In this document: one piece after another, positions 4,982 through 7,855 of the stretch
Numbering within the stretch: the stretch's first letter is position 1
How the letters are laid out: every line of letters starts with the position of its first letter
Assembly: GCA_937889795.1 (NCBI GenBank)
Contig: CALBZH010000143.1
Span: forward strand, 1 to 7,855
Direction of reading: 5' to 3'
DNA length: 7,855 nucleotides
Source of the DNA: an uncultured Syntrophobacteraceae bacterium
GTDB taxonomy: Bacteria; Desulfobacterota; Syntrophobacteria; Syntrophobacterales; Syntrophobacteraceae
Translations under genes and position numbers: made by a program
The notes under the pieces: model-generated
Seen by the model: only the letters and a program-made list of their open reading frames with translations
Told to the model about the DNA's origin: nothing
The model's database searches: none

Positions 4982-5011
4982 CTGATAACGAACGGGAGGC
5001 AAACTTGTCAA
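4982..5011 (-). promoter_or_regulatory. Promoter of the tyrA leader transcript
   Basis: Perfect -35 TTGACA (5011-5006), 18-base spacer, -10 TATCAG (4987-4982, four of six matches). Transcription would begin near 4976, a dozen bases before the leader peptide's ribosome site. It lies directly downstream of the oxidoreductase gene stop (5056). No intrinsic terminator separates them, so some readthrough from the upstream operon may also enter the attenuator. Confidence 0.7.
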
Positions 5012-5055
5012 GACATTTTTTCCGAGGTGGTTGTCCGTCTTGGCCACAAGGCATG

Positions 5056-5964
5056 TCACGCAACCAAATCTTCGAGTGCCTCCCGAAGGTTGGGGTAACG
5101 AAACTGGAACCCTTCCTCCTGGAGCCGTTTCGGAAGAACACGCTGTCCTTTGAGAACCACCTGCGCAAGCTCCCCAAGAGCCAATTTCATGGCAAACGCT
5201 GGAACGGCGGGCAGGAACGCCCATCGGTGCACCGCTCTGGCCAGGGTCTTGACGAGATCCGCATTCCGAACCGGATTTGGGGCAGTGCAATTGACCGGCC
5301 CCGTGAGGCCGGGCCTTTCGATGACATAAAGCAGGACGCGATACAGATCCTCGAGGTGAATCCAGGAAAACCACTGTCGTCCACTGCCAAGGGGACTGCC
5401 GAGTGCGAACCTGAAGGCGGGCACCATGTGGGCCATTGCTCCTCCACCCTTCCCCAGAACAATCCCGAAGCGCGTGATCACGACCCGCATACCGAAGGGT
5501 TCGGCGCGTCGGGCTTCCGCTTCCCAGGCCATCCCCACGTGCGCCAGAAAATCGTCACCGGGAGGCGAGCCCTCGTCGAGGATCCTGTCGTCGTCGTGGC
5601 CCCCGTAGTATCCGATGGCCGAGCAGCTGACGAGAAGCGGCTTTGATTCGAGGCGGCTCAAGGCATCCACGACGTTTCGGGTCGTCAGAACGCGGCTGTC
5701 CAGGAGCATCTGCTTCGCCCGAGGCGTCCATCGACTGAAGATAGAAGAGCCGGCGAGATTGATCACGGCGTCGTGCCCGGCGAGATCCTCCTGCCACGGA
5801 CCGCCCTTCATGGGATCTCCAGCTATCCGACGGACTCCCCCAGGAAGCTCCGGCGTGCGACCTTTCGACCGACTCAGTACCATTACCTCATGTCCGTCCT
5901 CCGTGAGCCTTCGGGACACATAGGACCCGACAAAGCCCGTCCCCCCGGTCATGAACACGCGCAT
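5056..5964 (-). CDS. TIGR01777-family SDR oxidoreductase (YfcH-like epimerase)
   Basis: A 302-aa atypical short-chain dehydrogenase with an N-terminal Rossmann fold that binds NAD(P)(H). Visible family marks are FMTGGTGFVGS (4-14), the SAIGYYG active-site block (115-121), RFGIVLGKGGGA (165-176), SGRQWFSWIHLEDL (194-207), GPVNCTAPNPVRN (222-234), and a C-terminal DUF1731-like domain ending FRYPNLREALEDL. Length is typical for the family. The substrate is unknown. ATG 5964 has an excellent GGAGGA site. Its start follows the DVU0298-type stop by 16 bases, so the two are almost certainly co-transcribed with the ferredoxin gene. Confidence 0.92.
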   Translation of the reverse strand: MRVFMTGGTGFVGSYVSRRLTEDGHEVMVLSRSKGRTPELPGGVRRIAGDPMKGGPWQEDLAGHDAVINLAGSSIFSRWTPRAKQMLLDSRVLTTRNVVDALSRLESKPLLVSCSAIGYYGGHDDDRILDEGSPPGDDFLAHVGMAWEAEARRAEPFGMRVVITRFGIVLGKGGGAMAHMVPAFRFALGSPLGSGRQWFSWIHLEDLYRVLLYVIERPGLTGPVNCTAPNPVRNADLVKTLARAVHRWAFLPAVPAFAMKLALGELAQVVLKGQRVLPKRLQEEGFQFRYPNLREALEDLVA

Positions 5965-5980
5965 GGCTCGTCCTCCTCGT

Positions 5981-6685
5981 CTAGTAGGCCACCGTCTCAG
6001 CGGAGCGCCCTTTGAGCCGTCTCGCCAAATCGCCTACCGTGCATCGAATGAGCGTCCCATTCTCGTACAGTGGGACTTCGCTCTGGTCCTCAAGGAGACG
6101 CTGCAGAAGGGTTGACGAAGGCTGCACGGCCATCCCATGGAGAATCCACGTCGCCATTCCCCGATGCACTCCGTCCGCCGACTCCAAATACGGCAGAACG
6201 AATGCTGAGCATCCTTCAAGCATCCGCGGTCTCGACTGGGCCAGACGCCCGATTCCCCAGAGCACACCCCGCTCGAGAAGCCCATTTTCCAAAGGATTTC
6301 CATCCGGTCGGGTGTAGGAGACCAAAAGGCAGGCAAATTCAACGGCTAGGCCCTCATGCCGGGCCATGATCTCCCCCATGGCTTCTGCCGAGCCCCACCC
6401 AATGCCGCCCGATTCGTCGTTGAGACTCCAGATCAACCGCCGCATGATGTTCCGGGCCGATTCCATATCGGAATCCGCCAGGTGCGCCACGACGACACCG
6501 ATGGCAGTGACCGCACGCCATTTCAGTATCTCTTCGGGATGGAAGAGGAACGAGAGCAACGGATTGATGACCTGGCGTCCAGGAAGAAGCTCCCAATCAG
6601 CAAGCCGGTCGTTGAACGCCTCCGAGCGGAGCATCCTCTCCACCCGTTTCCGCAAACCCCATATTCCCGACGAACGATCTGTCAA
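5981..6685 (-). CDS. DVU0298-family HEAT-like repeat protein
   Basis: A 234-aa all-helical protein without signal peptide. I recognise a resemblance to Desulfovibrio vulgaris DVU0298, a HEAT/armadillo-like protein of unknown function, mainly from RRLIWSLNDESGGIGWGSAEAMGEIMARH (residues 82-110, quoted in two parts: RRLIWSLNDESGG and IGWGSAEAMGEIMARH) and from GLLERGVLWGIGRLA (135-149). Helix pairs recur at about 40-70, 75-110, 113-150 and 155-185. I start it at TTG 6685, which has GGGGGAG six bases upstream; the next candidate, ATG 6634, would cut off the first helix. It lies between a ferredoxin gene (45 bases upstream) and an SDR oxidoreductase (16 bases downstream). HEAT-like folds usually mediate protein contacts; any partnership with the ferredoxin is speculation. 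Confidence 0.75.
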   Translation of the reverse strand: MTDRSSGIWGLRKRVERMLRSEAFNDRLADWELLPGRQVINPLLSFLFHPEEILKWRAVTAIGVVVAHLADSDMESARNIMRRLIWSLNDESGGIGWGSAEAMGEIMARHEGLAVEFACLLVSYTRPDGNPLENGLLERGVLWGIGRLAQSRPRMLEGCSAFVLPYLESADGVHRGMATWILHGMAVQPSSTLLQRLLEDQSEVPLYENGTLIRCTVGDLARRLKGRSAETVAY

Positions 6686-6730
6686 AGGAGCTCCCCCTGC
6701 CCTCGAGCGAACGTCAACGCATCGAATCCG

Positions 6731-6931
6731 TCATCCCGCTGTTTCTTCCCAACGGATACAATCCGTGGGGCAGCACTGGATTGCCTCGTCGACGCATGCC
6801 TCCGGATAGGCGGGCAGGTCGATCACCTCGATGTATCCCATGTCATTGCGACGGAAGACCTCAGGGCACACCTCGAGGCAGCCCTCGCATTCGGTGCAGT
6901 GTCCCAAATCCAGGACAGGAGCTTTAGCCAT
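6731..6931 (-). CDS. Small [4Fe-4S] ferredoxin
   Basis: A 66-aa soluble electron carrier. Cysteines 12, 15, 18, 22, 46 and 54 sit exactly four positions after the six of D. gigas ferredoxin (8, 11, 14, 18, 42, 50) as I recall them. There, 8, 11, 14 and 50 hold the cluster, 18 and 42 can form a disulfide, and cluster loss of one iron gives a [3Fe-4S] form. Two further cysteines, 53 and 58, are extra. ATG 6931 follows GAGGAG by four bases. The frame stays open upstream to 7165 in the 252-base gap before the ferritin-like gene, but that stretch is Pro/Trp/Gly-rich and resembles no protein I know. The gap holds no terminator with a T-tract and no convincing promoter. It likely heads the ferredoxin-DVU0298-SDR operon. 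Confidence 0.92.
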   Translation of the reverse strand: MAKAPVLDLGHCTECEGCLEVCPEVFRRNDMGYIEVIDLPAYPEACVDEAIQCCPTDCIRWEETAG

Positions 6932-7183
6932 AGTCTCCTCAAGGATCCAATCGGGGCATAAGGGAGGGGTGGATGTCCATTTGCCAAAACCGGAGGGCGG
7001 CCCGGGGACCGCCGAATCAGCCTCCCAATCCGTTCCAAACTCTCGGTGGTGGGAAAACCCGGAAATCCGACCGAACCAGGCAGTCCACTCACGCAACGAG
7101 CGGTACAAGACCCGGTCCGGCCCGCATCCATGGGGAAGAGAGGTCATCTCCTCCAAAACGACCAAGTATCTGGGACCGGCTGC

Positions 7184-7681
7184 TTACGCACGCCGAAGGC
7201 GAGCCAGCTCCAGCGAGAGCCTCCTGAGGTGCGTCTGCTCTTCTTTGACCAAAAGATTGATGAGATCCTGGTCTTTCTTGCTATCCGCGACCTCAAGCAT
7301 GCTCAAAAAGAACAAGATGGAGTCCTTTTCGAATTCGATGGCCATCTTGAGAGCGTCCATGGCGTTCTTAACGGTCGCCAGCGCCTTCTCGACACTGTCA
7401 GCCGCCGTGAACACATGCTGGTCGGCCATCATCTTGATGTAGAGGTCGGTCTCATTGTCTGGATCCCATACCGTCGCTTTCTGGACTTCCGGGGGCAGCT
7501 GTGCCTTGAGCGCTTCAAACCGTTTCTTGTGGTCCACTTCCTGGAGGCCCAGGTCCATGAACAAGTCTTTGACCGCTTGGTCGTCAACGATCGCGAGGGC
7601 GTTGTCGTAAAACTTCTTTCCGTTTTCTTCGATATTGATGGCTATTTGGAACACTTCAGCAGCGTTGAAATTGAACATCAT
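7184..7681 (-). CDS. Ferritin-like diiron protein (rubrerythrin-type four-helix domain)
   Basis: A 165-aa four-helix protein. Candidate diiron ligands are Glu18 or Glu19 (IEENGKKFYDNA), Glu48 and His51 (EVDHKKRF), Glu116 or Glu118 (IEFEKDS), and Glu148 with His151 (EEQTHLRRL), the two-fold ExxH arrangement of ferritin-like proteins. It lacks the C-terminal rubredoxin-like domain of classical rubrerythrin, but a separate rubredoxin gene lies 26 bases upstream. A role in reducing peroxide or handling iron with electrons from that rubredoxin is likely, though not proven. The start is ATG 7681 (or ATG 7678) behind GAGGAG. Family assignment is solid; specific activity is not. Confidence 0.9.
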   Translation of the reverse strand: MMFNFNAAEVFQIAINIEENGKKFYDNALAIVDDQAVKDLFMDLGLQEVDHKKRFEALKAQLPPEVQKATVWDPDNETDLYIKMMADQHVFTAADSVEKALATVKNAMDALKMAIEFEKDSILFFLSMLEVADSKKDQDLINLLVKEEQTHLRRLSLELARLRRA

Positions 7682-7707
7682 AGCTTGAGCTCCTCTCGGC
7701 CCTTCCC

Positions 7708-7855
7708 TTACTCTTTCGCAAAATCACTCTTGGGGGCGCCGCACACGGGGCATTCCCAGTTGTCCGGCACGTCCGAAAAGGTGGTTCCAGGGGCCACACC
7801 GTTTTCCGGATCGCCTTTGGCAGGGTCGTACACATAGCCGCAAACCTGGCAGACA
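7708..7855 (-). CDS. Rubredoxin, N-terminus beyond window end
   Basis: The 48 visible residues contain CQVCGYVYD and [11 protein letters not shown], the two CxxCG hairpins that hold a single iron by four cysteines, and the usual [11 protein letters not shown] block between them. Rubredoxins are about 52-54 residues, so only some four or five residues and the start codon are missing, unless this is the C-terminal domain of a larger fusion. It donates electrons in the cytosol and would be the natural partner of the ferritin-like protein encoded 26 bases downstream. Confidence 0.95.
   Translation of the reverse strand, partial: VCQVCGYVYDPAKGDPENGVAPGTTFSDVPDNWECPVCGAPKSDFAKE

Noticed and set aside
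6932..7165. N-terminal extension of the ferredoxin by 78 codons
   Set aside because: The frame is open, but ATG 6931 has a strong ribosome site and gives the normal ferredoxin length; the extension looks non-coding.

Overview
The window looks like the chromosome of a strictly anaerobic, GC-rich Desulfobacterota (deltaproteobacterial) organism. A syntroph or sulfate reducer of the Syntrophobacter/Desulfovibrio kind is my inference. The clues are a DVU0298-type HEAT-like protein, a Desulfovibrio gigas-type ferredoxin, a rubredoxin next to a ferritin-like diiron protein, and a CooT-family nickel protein. All recognisable genes lie on the minus strand except one DtxR-family regulator. The first 46 bases are not genomic: they are an Illumina TruSeq adapter with its index, so the assembly ends artificially inside a gene.

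Layout from left to right: adapter (1-46); truncated SEC-C zinc-motif protein (47-595); a ZnuA-like zinc-binding lipocalin-free ABC substrate-binding protein with a His-rich loop and no permease or ATPase partner in view (810-1841); a DUF3842 protein (2132-2557) and a CooT-family nickel-binding protein (2614-2802), apparently one operon; then a divergent DtxR/MntR-family metalloregulator (3110-3634, plus). The cooT leader contains a strong intrinsic terminator, which suggests premature termination control. The region 810-3634 reads as a metal-homeostasis neighbourhood.

A monofunctional prephenate dehydrogenase, tyrA (3648-4616), converges on the regulator. Upstream of it is the most striking element in the window. 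A promoter with a perfect -35 is followed by a 27-codon reading frame holding six Tyr and two Phe codons within 13 codons. Next comes a 17-nt segment, overlapping the end and stop codon of that frame, that can pair almost completely with the 5' arm of the following intrinsic terminator. This is the full layout of a ribosome-mediated attenuator, here apparently sensing tyrosine (with phenylalanine) and controlling tyrosine synthesis. A second, very stable hairpin lies between this terminator and tyrA.

The right third (5056-7855) holds minus-strand genes that look like one or two transcription units. Rubredoxin (partial) and a ferritin-like diiron protein probably serve oxygen or peroxide defence. 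After a 252-base gap come a small [4Fe-4S] ferredoxin, the DVU0298-type HEAT-like protein and a TIGR01777-type SDR oxidoreductase. No tRNA, rRNA, CRISPR array or insertion sequence was seen.
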